Shown one piece after another: positions 1 to 8,771 of a DNA stretch of 64,000 nucleotides. Both the position numbers and the translations under genes were made by a program. The first letter of the stretch is position 1, and each line of letters starts with the position of its first letter. Source of the stretch: Candidatus Zixiibacteriota bacterium. GTDB lineage: Bacteria; Zixibacteria; MSB-5A5; GN15; FEB-12. Where the stretch lies: NCBI GenBank assembly GCA_019038695.1, contig JAHOYZ010000025.1, forward strand, positions 51,858 through 115,857, written 5' to 3'. Below the pieces are notes generated by a model. That model was not told the origin of the DNA. It saw nothing but the letters and a program-made list of their open reading frames with translations, and ran no database searches.

Positions 1-1125
1 GGCAAACTGGGCGGTAAAAGTGCGGCGCTCTTTCTGGCCCGGCAGATACTGAGAAAGAAAAGCCGTTCGGTCGAGCTTCTGAAAAACGTCACGATCCCCA
101 GAACCTGGTATATTACATCCGATATTGTATCGGATTTTTTGCGCCATCACTCTTTGGGCCATGTGGTGGAACAGAAGTACAAAAGCATCGACCTGGTGAG
201 ACTCGAATACCCGCATATTGTCGAGGCATTCAGGTCTGGCCAACTCCCCGATGGGATATCGAAAGCTCTGTCAACCGTCCTCGATGACTTTGGGAAACGG
301 CCGCTTATAGTTCGCAGTTCGAGCCTATTGGAAGAGAGAATTGGGGCAGATTTCTCAGGTAAATACAAGAGCATCTGTCTGCCAAACCAAGGCTCCAAGC
401 GCAAGCGCATGATCGCCCTGACCGATGCCATCACGGAAATCTATGCTTCCACTTTCAGTCCGGAAGCAATTGAATACCGAGCCGAATGCGGACTCCTCGA
501 TTATGCTGAAGAAATGGGTATTATGATCCAGGAGGTCGTGGGCCGTCAGGCGGGAAAATACTTCCTGCCAACATTCTCCGGCACAGCGCTGAGTACTAAT
601 AAGATAGGCAAACTCTCCAATGCTCGTCGCAAAGATGGCCTCTTGCGATTGGTTCCCGGGCTTAGCACACTCGTCGTTGACGATTCTGAAGGCGATAATC
701 CTGTACTAATTGCCCCGGTGAAATCCGGGCTTCGATTCACAAATGAAGTTGTTGACATTATCAATTCTTCACCCGGGAACATAGGCGTCATCAATATGGA
801 AACGGGCACTCTCGAAACCATGAAACTGGCCCAACTGCATAAGGAAGTGGGGAGCGAGATTCATGGTTTTGAGAATGTCATCTCAGTCGTAAAGGATGGC
901 CACCTACACCCCCTGAAGGACAGCGATCTGAACTCCGAAGACTCCAATGTTGTGGCGGCTTTTGACGGACTGATCAAGAACACATCCTTTGTCGCTCAAG
1001 TAGAAGCCACACTGAAAACACTCGAGAAAGCGCTCGGATTTCCTGTACGTATCGAATTTGCCTGCGACGGAGAGAATTGGTACTTGTTGCAATGTGGTCA
1101 GCAGATGAAATCACGAACCATGTAG
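1..1125 (+). CDS. PEP/pyruvate-binding domain protein (5' end missing)
   Basis: The reading frame is open from the first base, so the start lies upstream of the window. The first visible residues, GKLGGKSAALFLARQIL, match the glycine-rich N-terminal loop of the pyruvate phosphate dikinase/PEP synthase ATP-binding domain. Further on, residues such as RPLIVRSSSLLEE, FSGKYKSI and the terminal VRIEFACDGENWYLLQCGQ match the ATP-grasp core and closing strand of that family. No phosphohistidine (TGG-TSH) domain or PEP-binding barrel follows before the stop. The protein is therefore a stand-alone nucleotide-binding domain or a domain at the end of a longer protein, such as a phosphotransferase or response-regulator fusion. 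The substrate cannot be told. Confidence 0.75.
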   Translation, partial: GKLGGKSAALFLARQILRKKSRSVELLKNVTIPRTWYITSDIVSDFLRHHSLGHVVEQKYKSIDLVRLEYPHIVEAFRSGQLPDGISKALSTVLDDFGKRPLIVRSSSLLEERIGADFSGKYKSICLPNQGSKRKRMIALTDAITEIYASTFSPEAIEYRAECGLLDYAEEMGIMIQEVVGRQAGKYFLPTFSGTALSTNKIGKLSNARRKDGLLRLVPGLSTLVVDDSEGDNPVLIAPVKSGLRFTNEVVDIINSSPGNIGVINMETGTLETMKLAQLHKEVGSEIHGFENVISVVKDGHLHPLKDSDLNSEDSNVVAAFDGLIKNTSFVAQVEATLKTLEKALGFPVRIEFACDGENWYLLQCGQQMKSRTM

Positions 1126-1215
1126 GACTCGTCCAAGCGGATCGATGAGTGCTGTAAGTACAAAATGGCCGACTCAAGCTTGTTGGGCTCGGATAATTTG
1201 ACGCGTGAGAAATCC

Positions 1216-1989
1216 CTACCTCTTACGGGCTACAATGCATACGCGGGTTGCATCACGGGTGGGACGCTCGAAGGTTGCACAACGAAATAGTCCCTTCACA
1301 GAAAAACCGGTCTTGCTCAGTATCTTCTTCAGTTCCGTATTGCTGTACGCCCGCTCGGTATGGCGTTCGTCGAATCGCTCCCAAAGTTTCCCATTTTTTG
1401 TGAAAACTGTCGTCACTACCGTGGCGGTTTTTGTGCGGGTGTGGTATTCGTTCTTCCAGACCCAGGCAATTTCATCTTGCGCATCAGCATACACCTGCCC
1501 ACCCCAGATCGTTTTGAGCGAAGCAGGTGTATTCATATTAAAAATAAACCAGCCCCCCGATTCGAGATGTTTCCCCACCGAGCGAAAAGTCGCCTCTAAT
1601 TCCTGGGCATTGCGTAGATAGTTGAGTGAATCGTAGAAACAGGTGATAAGATCAAACGTTTGTGTCTTACGCGAGTTGTAATCGTCGATGATTCTAAACT
1701 TCGGCAGTGTCTTCTGATAGAGTTTGACTTTTAGCCCCTTGAGTTTCCTGGCTGCGACTGCCAGCATAGCCGCGCTACCATCAAGACCGGACATCTCAAG
1801 CCCCAGTTCCCGCATAAGAACGATAGCCGTCCCGGTGCCGCAACAAAGATCAAGGCCACTAGTGGGCCTGATGTTGAACCTGCGGAAGATATTCTCGGTA
1901 TATTCAACCATATTGATCGAATGATTATCAGCCCCCATCTGATCGTAGACGGTGGCAAGTTTTGAATACGGAACACTCAGATTCGTCAA
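1216..1989 (-). CDS. Class I SAM-dependent methyltransferase
   Basis: 257 residues. Motif I of class I methyltransferases is clear (LDLCCGTGTAI, about residues 42-52), followed by an acidic motif II region (GLEMSGLDGSAAML) and a post-I segment FDLITCFYDSLNYL. This is the typical Rossmann-like SAM-binding fold of small-molecule methyltransferases. The start is probably TTG at 1989, preceded at good spacing by GGAG. The methyl acceptor cannot be deduced. The gene is isolated: a plus-strand gene ends 90 bp away on one side, and the NfeD/stomatin pair starts divergently about 195 bp away on the other. Confidence 0.85.
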   Translation of the reverse strand: MTNLSVPYSKLATVYDQMGADNHSINMVEYTENIFRRFNIRPTSGLDLCCGTGTAIVLMRELGLEMSGLDGSAAMLAVAARKLKGLKVKLYQKTLPKFRIIDDYNSRKTQTFDLITCFYDSLNYLRNAQELEATFRSVGKHLESGGWFIFNMNTPASLKTIWGGQVYADAQDEIAWVWKNEYHTRTKTATVVTTVFTKNGKLWERFDERHTERAYSNTELKKILSKTGFSVKGLFRCATFERPTRDATRVCIVARKR

Positions 1990-2184
1990 TTTATCTCCAA
2001 TCTACAACACTCTTCACACTTACAAAAGATAGCCTTTGGCTGTTTCAATGTTGACAGTCAAGCAGATATAGCCTTTCCATCCGAAGTGATTGATTGTCCT
2101 GAATAAATCAGACAACTTTCGGTAATATGTATAACTATCCGCACAACGGTTGTGTGAAAGTTATGAAAGTGTAAGGGTAACATC

Positions 2185-2616
2185 ATGTCGACTACTTTTT
2201 GGATCTGGATGGCGGCGGCGGTCGTTTTCCTAATTCTCGAACTTATGAGCCCCTCGCTGTTTTTCATCTGCTTTGTGGTTGGTGGGATCGCAGCGGGCAT
2301 CCTGAGCTATTTCTCGCCCGATGCCTACTACTGGCAGATCGGTCTCTTTATCGTGGTTACGCTGGGTCTCTTGCCTTTGACTAGATCAATCGCCAAGAAA
2401 ATCACCAAGCCAGCACCGCAAAAAAGCAACGTTGATGCCTTGATCGGCCAGATAGCACTGGTCACCAAGGAGATCGACCCCGATCTGGGTGGCCAGGTAC
2501 TGATCGGCGGCGAGACCTGGAAAGCACTCGCCGAACAACGTGTCGAACAAGACAGAAAAGTGAAAGTCATTTCGGTAACCGGCGTCCACGTAAAAGTGGA
2601 ACCGGTAGATCAATAA
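2185..2616 (+). CDS. NfeD-like membrane protein
   Basis: 143 residues: two to three hydrophobic segments in the first 75 residues (WIWMAAAVVFLILELM, FFICFVVGGIAAGIL, IGLFIVVTLGLLPL), then a soluble C-terminal OB-fold-like domain (LIGQIALVTKEIDPDLGGQVLIGGETW). That domain, with GxV/GxA turns and a basic end, is characteristic of the short NfeD family. NfeD proteins are usually encoded next to stomatin/SPFH proteins, and the next gene 14 bp downstream is exactly that. The pair probably organises membrane microdomains or supports membrane-protein quality control. The role is inferred from family and context. Confidence 0.88.
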   Translation: MSTTFWIWMAAAVVFLILELMSPSLFFICFVVGGIAAGILSYFSPDAYYWQIGLFIVVTLGLLPLTRSIAKKITKPAPQKSNVDALIGQIALVTKEIDPDLGGQVLIGGETWKALAEQRVEQDRKVKVISVTGVHVKVEPVDQ

Positions 2617-2630
2617 GAAAGGATACGATC

Positions 2631-3599
2631 ATGAATCCAGTACTGTTATTTCTAGGTGTGGCGGTGGTGTTTTCGTTTGTCATCGTCTCGATGTCGATTC
2701 GAATCATCCGCCCGTTCGAACGTGGCCTCGTAGAGCGACTGGGTAAGTTCCAGCGCCTCCTTGAGCCGGGCTTAAACCTGATTGTCCCCTTCTTCGATAC
2801 GGTAATCAAAATGGACATGCGGGAAGTGGTACTTGACGTTCCCCCTCAAATGGTCATCACCAAAGACAACGTCAATGTGGAAGTGGATGCTGTGGTCTAC
2901 GCCCAGCTAACCGACCCGGCGAGGGCACGCTACGAGATCGCTAATTATATTCTGGCTGCTACCAAGCTGGCCCAGACCAACCTCAGGAATGTAATCGGCG
3001 AGATGGACCTTGATGGCTGCCTGAGTTCGCGCGATGAGATCAATGGTCAACTCCGAGACGTACTTGATCTGGCGACCGACAAATGGGGCGTCAAAGTCAA
3101 CCGCGTCGAATTACAGCGTATTGATCCGCCGGCCGATATTACTGCGGCAATGAGCCGTCAGATGAAAGCGGAACGTGACAAACGGGCCGCGATTCTTGAT
3201 GCCGAAGCTACCCGCCAGGCTGAGATCACCAAGGCTGAGGGTAGTCGTCAGGCACAGATACTCGAAGCTGAAGGTTATGCCGAAGGGGTCAAGAGAAAGG
3301 CAGACGCCGAGAAGTACCGCCAGATAGAAGTCGCAGCTGGTGAAGGTAAAGCCATCAAGACAGTGTTCCAGGCTATCCATGATGGCCGACCGGACGAGAA
3401 ACTGATTACTCTCAAGTATCTGGAGATGCTGCCCAAGTTCGCCGAAGGCGATGCCAACAAGATATTCCTGCCCTTCGAAGCAACCGGTATCATGTCGTCG
3501 CTGGCGGCTATGGTGGAGATGGTCAAGCCTAACCACCCGACAGGCACAGGGGGAGCAGCACCTTCACCGCCAATTGAGGATGTCGGCGAACAGGTCTAA
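2631..3599 (+). CDS. SPFH/stomatin-like membrane protease-associated protein (QmcA type)
   Basis: 322 residues. One N-terminal membrane segment (LLFLGVAVVFSFVIVSM) is followed by the SPFH/band-7 domain. Family residues are visible: IRPFERGLVERLGKFQRLLEPGLNLIVPF, VVLDVPPQMVITKDNVNVEVDAVVY, and the alanine/glutamate-rich coiled coil (AERDKRAAILDAEATRQAEITKAEG). Length and layout match the bacterial stomatin/QmcA group, which forms oligomeric rings in the inner membrane and modulates proteases such as FtsH. AAGGA sits 8 nt before the ATG. It is co-transcribed with the upstream NfeD gene, and a strong Rho-independent terminator follows 28 bp after the stop. Confidence 0.92.
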   Translation: MNPVLLFLGVAVVFSFVIVSMSIRIIRPFERGLVERLGKFQRLLEPGLNLIVPFFDTVIKMDMREVVLDVPPQMVITKDNVNVEVDAVVYAQLTDPARARYEIANYILAATKLAQTNLRNVIGEMDLDGCLSSRDEINGQLRDVLDLATDKWGVKVNRVELQRIDPPADITAAMSRQMKAERDKRAAILDAEATRQAEITKAEGSRQAQILEAEGYAEGVKRKADAEKYRQIEVAAGEGKAIKTVFQAIHDGRPDEKLITLKYLEMLPKFAEGDANKIFLPFEATGIMSSLAAMVEMVKPNHPTGTGGAAPSPPIEDVGEQV

Positions 3600-3626
3600 A
3601 CGACAATATCGCGTGATGGAATATTG

Positions 3627-3657
3627 ACCGGACACCAAATGGTGTCCGGTTTTTCTT
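3627..3657 (+). terminator. Rho-independent terminator after the stomatin gene
   Basis: A perfect 10-bp stem (ACCGGACACC / GGTGTCCGGT) with a 4-nt AAAT loop is followed directly by TTTTCTTT. It closes the NfeD-stomatin unit and also separates it from the convergent TetR gene. Confidence 0.92.
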
Positions 3658-3666
3658 TGGGTCCAA

Positions 3667-4350
3667 TTATGCCTTAATGCCATCAAAGAGAAATGAAATA
3701 AGATAGCGCTCGGTCTCCTGTCGCGGCAGTCGGTCTGCCCGAAATGTACTTCGCACGAGCGTCCCCATGACCAGTGAGACAAGTCGTCCGGTCAACTCGA
3801 TATCGAAATCGCCACGAATCTCCCCCGTCTCCTCGCCGCGGCGAATGATCTCCTCGACATAGTTACTCACATGCCGTTCAAGATCGATACCCTCTAAAGC
3901 CACTGCCGAGTGGTCGAGTGCCCGAGTGGCAAATAGATAGAAACGTTCTTCCGCCCGGTATAGCCGGGCATTGACAATCAGTGCTTCATACAGATGAAGC
4001 AATTTCTGCTTGACCAACGGCCCCGGCTCGGTTCGTCTGATCTCCGAAAGCAACTGCTTCAAATAATCATCGAAAATCAAAATAGCAAACTCCAGCAGAT
4101 GGCTCTTGGAGGGAAAATACTGAAAGAACGATCCCTTGCTGATCCCCGCTTCGCGGCAGAACTGATCGACCGACAGCCCATCATAGCCATATTCTCCGAA
4201 CAACCGAATGGTGGTTTGATATAAACGTTGTTTCTTATCAGAGACTAACCGCCGGAAAGTATCGGTCACCACGCTCTGTTGCACCAACTCTGCTACCGTA
4301 TTCTCATTAATAGCCGGGACTGTATCTCGCGGTCTGGCTCGCATTGACAT
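3667..4350 (-). CDS. TetR/AcrR family transcriptional regulator
   Basis: 227 residues. The N-terminal helix-turn-helix is typical of TetR: KKQRLYQTTIRLFGEYGYDGLSV, then CREAGISKGSFFQYFPSKSHLLEF (about residues 39-88). The remaining ~140 residues form an all-alpha ligand-binding region with no recognisable specificity. The gene is divergent from the inositol-phosphate synthase gene, and an inverted repeat lies over its own -10-like sequence, so it probably represses itself and perhaps the neighbour. GGAG precedes the ATG. The ligand is unknown. Confidence 0.88.
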   Translation of the reverse strand: MSMRARPRDTVPAINENTVAELVQQSVVTDTFRRLVSDKKQRLYQTTIRLFGEYGYDGLSVDQFCREAGISKGSFFQYFPSKSHLLEFAILIFDDYLKQLLSEIRRTEPGPLVKQKLLHLYEALIVNARLYRAEERFYLFATRALDHSAVALEGIDLERHVSNYVEEIIRRGEETGEIRGDFDIELTGRLVSLVMGTLVRSTFRADRLPRQETERYLISFLFDGIKA

Positions 4351-4359
4351 ACTCCAATA

Positions 4360-4378
4360 TGACTATCTGGTCATTATA
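4360..4378 (-). promoter_or_regulatory. Candidate TetR operator over a -10 box
   Basis: The inverted repeat TGAC-TATCTG-GTCA (4360-4373) sits immediately next to and partly within a minus-strand TATAAT (4373-4378), 10-28 bp upstream of the tetR ATG. This is the arrangement expected for autoregulation. The palindrome is short, so the call is tentative. Confidence 0.4.
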
Positions 4379-4494
4379 TATATACTAATTATGTATTTAA
4401 TAATACGTAAGTCAATTTGAATTTGACACCAAATACAGCGACTTCTATATTTGTACCACTTGAGCTAACACATTCCAGGAATGGAAGGGAAGTA

Positions 4495-5703
4495 ATGGGT
4501 AAGATCAGGGTAGCAATAATCGGAGTCGGCAACTGTGCCTCATCGCTGGTACAGGGTGTCGAATTTTATAAGAAGGCCAAGGAAGAGGATCAGGTCCCCG
4601 GTCTGATGCATGTGAACCTGGGTGGCTATCACATCCGCGACATCGAGTTCTCGGCTGCCATAGATATTGACAAAAACAAAGTTGGCAAGGATCTGTCTCA
4701 GGCCATTTTCACCAAACCGAATAACACGTATGTGTTTTCAAAAGTACCCAAGACAGGTATTACCGTACAGCGCGGAATGACCCACGACGGCCTTGGTCAT
4801 TATCTCTCTCAGATCATTGAAAAAGCACCCGGGGATACGGTAGACATCGTCAAGCTGTTGAAGGATACTGGTACCGATGTAGTCATCAATTACCTGCCGG
4901 TTGGCTCGGAAGAAGCCACCAAGTGGTATGTAGAGCAGATTCTGGAAGCCGGCTGCGGCATGGTCAACTGTATTCCAGTGTTCATTGCTCGCGAGAAGTA
5001 CTGGCAGAAACGATTCGAGGAGAAGGGCCTGCCGATCATCGGCGACGACATCAAATCGCAAGTTGGCGCCACCATTACGCACCGCGTTCTGACGCGGCTG
5101 TTCCTCGATCGCGGTGTTAAGCTCGAACGCACCAGCCAACTCAATGTCGGCGGCAACACCGATTTCCTCAATATGCTTGAGCGCTCTCGCCTGGAGTCTA
5201 AAAAGATATCCAAGACCAGCGCTGTAACAAGCATGCTCGACTACGATATCGGCGAAGGGAACATCCATATTGGTCCCTCCGATTATGTCTCCTGGCTCGA
5301 TGATCGTAAGTGGGCACATATCCGTATGGAAGGTACCACCTTTGGTAATGTCCCGCTCAACTGCGAGATGAAGCTGGAAGTCTGGGACAGCCCGAACTCG
5401 GCCGGTGTAGTCATTGATGCCTTGCGCTGTTGTAAGCTGGCGCTCGACAATGGTGTGTCCGGGGCACTGATTGGACCATCTTCATACTTCAAGAAGTCTC
5501 CTCCCGTGCAGTATCCTGACGATCAAGCGCACCGGCTAACGGAGGAATTCATCGCCGAGTATGGTTGGAAGCAAGCCAAACCGGCGAAGAAGCGGAAAAC
5601 TCGGGCTGCGGCCAAGAAACCGACCACCGCTAAGCCAGCCATCAAGAAGACCAAAGCTGCGGCGAAGAAGACTTCGCGTCGCGTAGTTCGGAAGAAAAAA
5701 TAG
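4495..5703 (+). CDS. ino1: myo-Inositol-1-phosphate synthase with a lysine-rich tail
   Basis: 402 residues from the ATG that follows GGAAGGGAAG; an upstream in-frame TTG would add 26 unlikely residues. The N-terminus [19 protein letters not shown] is the NAD-binding Rossmann loop of bacterial and archaeal-type inositol-1-phosphate synthases. [22 protein letters not shown] and [26 protein letters not shown] are family signatures around the active site. The enzyme converts glucose-6-phosphate to inositol-3-phosphate, the entry to inositol lipids or solutes. The last ~44 residues are an added Lys/Ala/Thr-rich tail like histone H1, which the enzyme does not need. A TetR gene is divergent and a terminator follows. 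Confidence 0.92.
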   Translation: MGKIRVAIIGVGNCASSLVQGVEFYKKAKEEDQVPGLMHVNLGGYHIRDIEFSAAIDIDKNKVGKDLSQAIFTKPNNTYVFSKVPKTGITVQRGMTHDGLGHYLSQIIEKAPGDTVDIVKLLKDTGTDVVINYLPVGSEEATKWYVEQILEAGCGMVNCIPVFIAREKYWQKRFEEKGLPIIGDDIKSQVGATITHRVLTRLFLDRGVKLERTSQLNVGGNTDFLNMLERSRLESKKISKTSAVTSMLDYDIGEGNIHIGPSDYVSWLDDRKWAHIRMEGTTFGNVPLNCEMKLEVWDSPNSAGVVIDALRCCKLALDNGVSGALIGPSSYFKKSPPVQYPDDQAHRLTEEFIAEYGWKQAKPAKKRKTRAAAKKPTTAKPAIKKTKAAAKKTSRRVVRKKK

Positions 5704-5732
5704 TCGATTCGCATCTTTGATTTGACTACGTT

Positions 5733-5767
5733 ACCGGCGATGGAGACAATCCATCGCCGGTTTTTTT
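5733..5767 (+). terminator. Rho-independent terminator after ino1
   Basis: An 11-bp perfect stem (ACCGGCGATGG / CCATCGCCGGT), 7-nt loop and a run of seven T. It ends the inositol-phosphate synthase transcript 21 bp before the tmk start. Confidence 0.93.
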
Positions 5768-5788
5768 GTGGTTTGATAGAAAGGAACT

Positions 5789-6442
5789 ATGCGAGGGAAA
5801 ACCAGCAGATCTGGTCTGTTCATTACTTTCGAAGGCATCGACGGTTGCGGCAAAACGACCCAGGCAATGCTCACGAGCCAATACTTGGCCGCGCGAGGTC
5901 TGGTCGTTACGCTATTGCGCGAACCGGGATCAACAGGTGTCGCCGAACGCATTCGAGAGATTCTTCTGGACCCCGAACTCACAGTCGGAGATACATCCGA
6001 GCTACTCCTCTACGAGGCCGCCCGGGCTGAACTCGTCCAGCGTGAGATCGGTCCTGTTCTGCGACGCGGCGAGGTGGTTCTATGTGATCGTTTCTACGAC
6101 AGCACCACTGCCTATCAGGGTTTCGGCAGGAAACTTGATGTGTCTATGGTCCGACGCTTACACCGAGTGGCGGTGGGAGATATCATTCCCGACCTGACGC
6201 TCATTTTTGATTGTGATCTGGATACTGCACAATCCCGCAGAAAAGGCAAGCCAGACCGTTTGGAAGCCCAGTCGCGAGCTTTTTTCAATCGGGTGCGACG
6301 CGGCTTCCTTGAAATAGCCCGTAAAGAACGGAGGCGGGTGAAAGTCATTGATGCGAGTCTGTCCGTTGATGCTGTTTTCGCCGAAGTCCAGAAAGTACTA
6401 AAGAGAAAACTCAGATCCTATGAATCCCACCTCGCTCGCTGA
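5789..6442 (+). CDS. tmk: Thymidylate kinase
   Basis: 217 residues. The P-loop GIDGCGKT (residues 16-23), the substrate loop LREPGST and the DRFYDSTTAYQGFGR motif are diagnostic of dTMP kinase, which phosphorylates dTMP to dTDP in DNA precursor synthesis. The C-terminal lid and helix (KPDRLEAQSRAFFNRVRRGF) are also typical. The last 23 bp overlap the start of the S41 protease gene, so the two are translationally coupled. Confidence 0.95.
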   Translation: MRGKTSRSGLFITFEGIDGCGKTTQAMLTSQYLAARGLVVTLLREPGSTGVAERIREILLDPELTVGDTSELLLYEAARAELVQREIGPVLRRGEVVLCDRFYDSTTAYQGFGRKLDVSMVRRLHRVAVGDIIPDLTLIFDCDLDTAQSRRKGKPDRLEAQSRAFFNRVRRGFLEIARKERRRVKVIDASLSVDAVFAEVQKVLKRKLRSYESHLAR

Positions 6443-8006
6443 TCGCAAGGCGCTTCTTCTTTCACTGGTCATAATCATCCTGTTAATCCTGTTGTGCGGT
6501 GGGATGAGTGCCTACCTAGTGTCAGATCCAACCATGGGGCAGGCGTATGCTCTGATGAGAGCCGCTCAGACTATAGATACCAGACATATTGACGGAACAA
6601 CCAGTGAACAACTGGTCCGCACTGCTCGGAATGAGATGTTGGACCTGCTCGATCGTTATTCGGGTTACGTCACCGCCGAGGAGTTTGACCAACTCAGGGA
6701 AGAAATGACCGGTGCCTATGCCGGGCTGGGAGTTAGTGTTATCAGGCATGACCTAGGTCTTCTGATTGTGTCTGTGCGCCGGGATGGACCTGCCCGCGAA
6801 GCCGGCCTCGAGGCGGGTGATATCATACTGGCGGCTGATTCCATTGAGTTGGCTGGTCTCAGGTCCGCTAAATCCACGAAGCTACTGCGCGGAGAAGACA
6901 GCACCAGAGTTCTGGTTAGAGTTCTTAAGCCTCTGTCCCAGGACACAATTGAGGTTTCCATCACTCGTGCAGAAATGCCTCTTATCCATGTATCATACGC
7001 CGGATTCACTTCCGACTCGGCCATCTATATTCGACTGACCAACTTTGACGCCGGGGCCAGTGAACAGCTGAAGGCAGCAATTGACTCACTTCTGGAGCAA
7101 TCCACTTTTCAACCGACCGGACTGATCCTCGACCTGCGCGGTAATCCCGGGGGACTATTCCGGGAAGCCTGGGAGTCTGCAAACCTGTTTCTTACTGAGG
7201 GAGCTTTCGTTGTCGGCACTGACGCTCGTTCGCGATGGAACAGTAATGAAATCCACGCCTTGGGTCCGGACATCACAGGCGACCTCCCGCTAGTCCTGCT
7301 CGTAGACCGTGGTTCGGCCTCATCGTCGGAAATCCTTGCCGGGGCTTTGCAACAAGCTGATCGAGCCTGGCTGGTGGGCGACACAACTTTCGGAAAAGGG
7401 CTGGTACAAGGGTTTGTGACCTTCCCCGATGGCGACGGTCTGCGCCTGACTATCTCACGGTTCTACTTCGATAACGATGTCTATATCAACGAATTCGATA
7501 CGGCTCTCAGTGAAATCGGTCATGGTCTCCCACCCGACTATCTTTTCGATTTCCCGGAGCGCGGCGAGTATGTTCGGGCTGTTGAGTACTCGCTGCTACT
7601 GCACCAGTTTGCTCGACTTCACCAACAGGATATCGTCTCCTCGCGGGGAGACGATCAGGCAACATCGGCATTGATTGACAGCCTGGAGAGCTTCATGAAC
7701 CTTGAGGGGTTTGTGTTCGTATCCTCTCGTAGAGAAGAGCTAAGCGACATGCTTCACGCAGCACGGTCAGACAGCTGCACAAAAGCAACCGATCGTGTCA
7801 TCAGCGAAGCTCTCGAATTATCAGTGAGAGAGGATTCCAACCTGCTACGCCTCAATGCAGCCTATCTCACAATGCGATTGCAGGAGATTGCATGGGAACA
7901 GACATACGGCACTTACCGCACTTACCATGAAATCACAGTTCCTCAGCGAGCGGATATTCGTTATGCGGAATCCCTGTTGCGGGATCTCCTGATTGATAAT
8001 AGATAA
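6420..8006 (+). CDS. S41 family C-terminal processing protease
   Basis: 528 residues. One N-terminal membrane anchor (about 10-32) is followed by a PDZ domain (about 93-170: GAYAGLGVSVI, GPAREAGLEAGDIILAADS) and the S41 protease core. The catalytic serine is S301 in GSASSSEILAGAL and the general-base lysine is K326 in TFGKGLVQ. The 25-residue spacing equals that of the Ser-Lys dyad in E. coli Prc. A helical extension of ~150 residues follows. The enzyme probably acts in the periplasm on C-termini of envelope proteins. It starts inside tmk. Confidence 0.93.
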   Translation: MNPTSLADRKALLLSLVIIILLILLCGGMSAYLVSDPTMGQAYALMRAAQTIDTRHIDGTTSEQLVRTARNEMLDLLDRYSGYVTAEEFDQLREEMTGAYAGLGVSVIRHDLGLLIVSVRRDGPAREAGLEAGDIILAADSIELAGLRSAKSTKLLRGEDSTRVLVRVLKPLSQDTIEVSITRAEMPLIHVSYAGFTSDSAIYIRLTNFDAGASEQLKAAIDSLLEQSTFQPTGLILDLRGNPGGLFREAWESANLFLTEGAFVVGTDARSRWNSNEIHALGPDITGDLPLVLLVDRGSASSSEILAGALQQADRAWLVGDTTFGKGLVQGFVTFPDGDGLRLTISRFYFDNDVYINEFDTALSEIGHGLPPDYLFDFPERGEYVRAVEYSLLLHQFARLHQQDIVSSRGDDQATSALIDSLESFMNLEGFVFVSSRREELSDMLHAARSDSCTKATDRVISEALELSVREDSNLLRLNAAYLTMRLQEIAWEQTYGTYRTYHEITVPQRADIRYAESLLRDLLIDNR

Positions 8007-8078
8007 ACTACGAACAATGCCAACTGAGTGGGGATCGGTTCTGCTTGGCACCGTCTGGTTGAGGGTGTATTATGCCAC

Positions 8079-8756
8079 ATGAATAACACTAAAGTGGCTG
8101 TCTTCTGCGACTTTGACGGCACCATTGCTCGCCGGGATGTGGGCTACAGCATCTTCCATCATTTCTCCGGGGGACGTAACGACGAACTGCTCCCGGATTG
8201 GAAGGCGGGACGACTTTCGAGTCGAGATTGTCTCCTTAAGGAAGCACAGATGTCTCCCCTGACCAAGGAAAAGCTCTATCGCTATCTTAACCGGTTCGAA
8301 CTCGACCCTGGCTTCCCACAGTTCGCCCGGAAATGCCAGGAAGCGGGAATTGGGCTGTTCATTCTGTCCGACGGACTCGATCTGTACATTGACTACCTGC
8401 TCAGACGCGAGGGTCTCGAACACTTGCCAGTCATAGCCAACCACGGCTATGTCGAGGATAACCGACTGATTATTGAATTCCCGCACACAAATCACAACTG
8501 CACCAAGTGCGGGAGCTGTAAGGGGGAGAGAATCCGGGAATACCGCCAAAGCCAAGAGGGGGAATTACAGATCGTGTTTGTCGGAGATGGCTTCTCAGAT
8601 GCCTGTGCGACGACCGAAGCGGATATACTGTTTGCCAAAAAAGACCTTGAACAGCACTGCCGCATGAACAATATTGATTTCCAGTTGTACGATAACTTTT
8701 TTGACGTGTCCGAGTACATGGACAGGACATGTCTTTTTGTCGAGCATAAACTCTGA
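8079..8756 (+). CDS. HAD-family phosphatase, MtnX/phosphoserine phosphatase-like
   Basis: 225 residues from the internal ATG (MNNTKVAVFCDFDGT); an upstream GTG at 8028 would add 17 unlikely residues. Motif I is DFDGT with nucleophile D11 and acid/base D13. Motif II is ILSDG, and motif III/IV is FVGDGFSDACA near the C-terminus. The cysteine cluster CTKCGSC before KGERI is shared with the MtnX-like subgroup, where it sits near the cap. The likely role is dephosphorylation of a small metabolite. The substrate is not determined, and the methionine-salvage name should not be taken literally because no other salvage gene is nearby. Confidence 0.82.
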   Translation: MNNTKVAVFCDFDGTIARRDVGYSIFHHFSGGRNDELLPDWKAGRLSSRDCLLKEAQMSPLTKEKLYRYLNRFELDPGFPQFARKCQEAGIGLFILSDGLDLYIDYLLRREGLEHLPVIANHGYVEDNRLIIEFPHTNHNCTKCGSCKGERIREYRQSQEGELQIVFVGDGFSDACATTEADILFAKKDLEQHCRMNNIDFQLYDNFFDVSEYMDRTCLFVEHKL

Positions 8757-8771
8757 TTCCGGAGCAATTGA

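Noticed and set aside
4417..4494. N-terminal extension of inositol-phosphate synthase
   Set aside because: It starts at TTG without a ribosome binding site and does not resemble the family; the ATG at 4495 follows a strong site.
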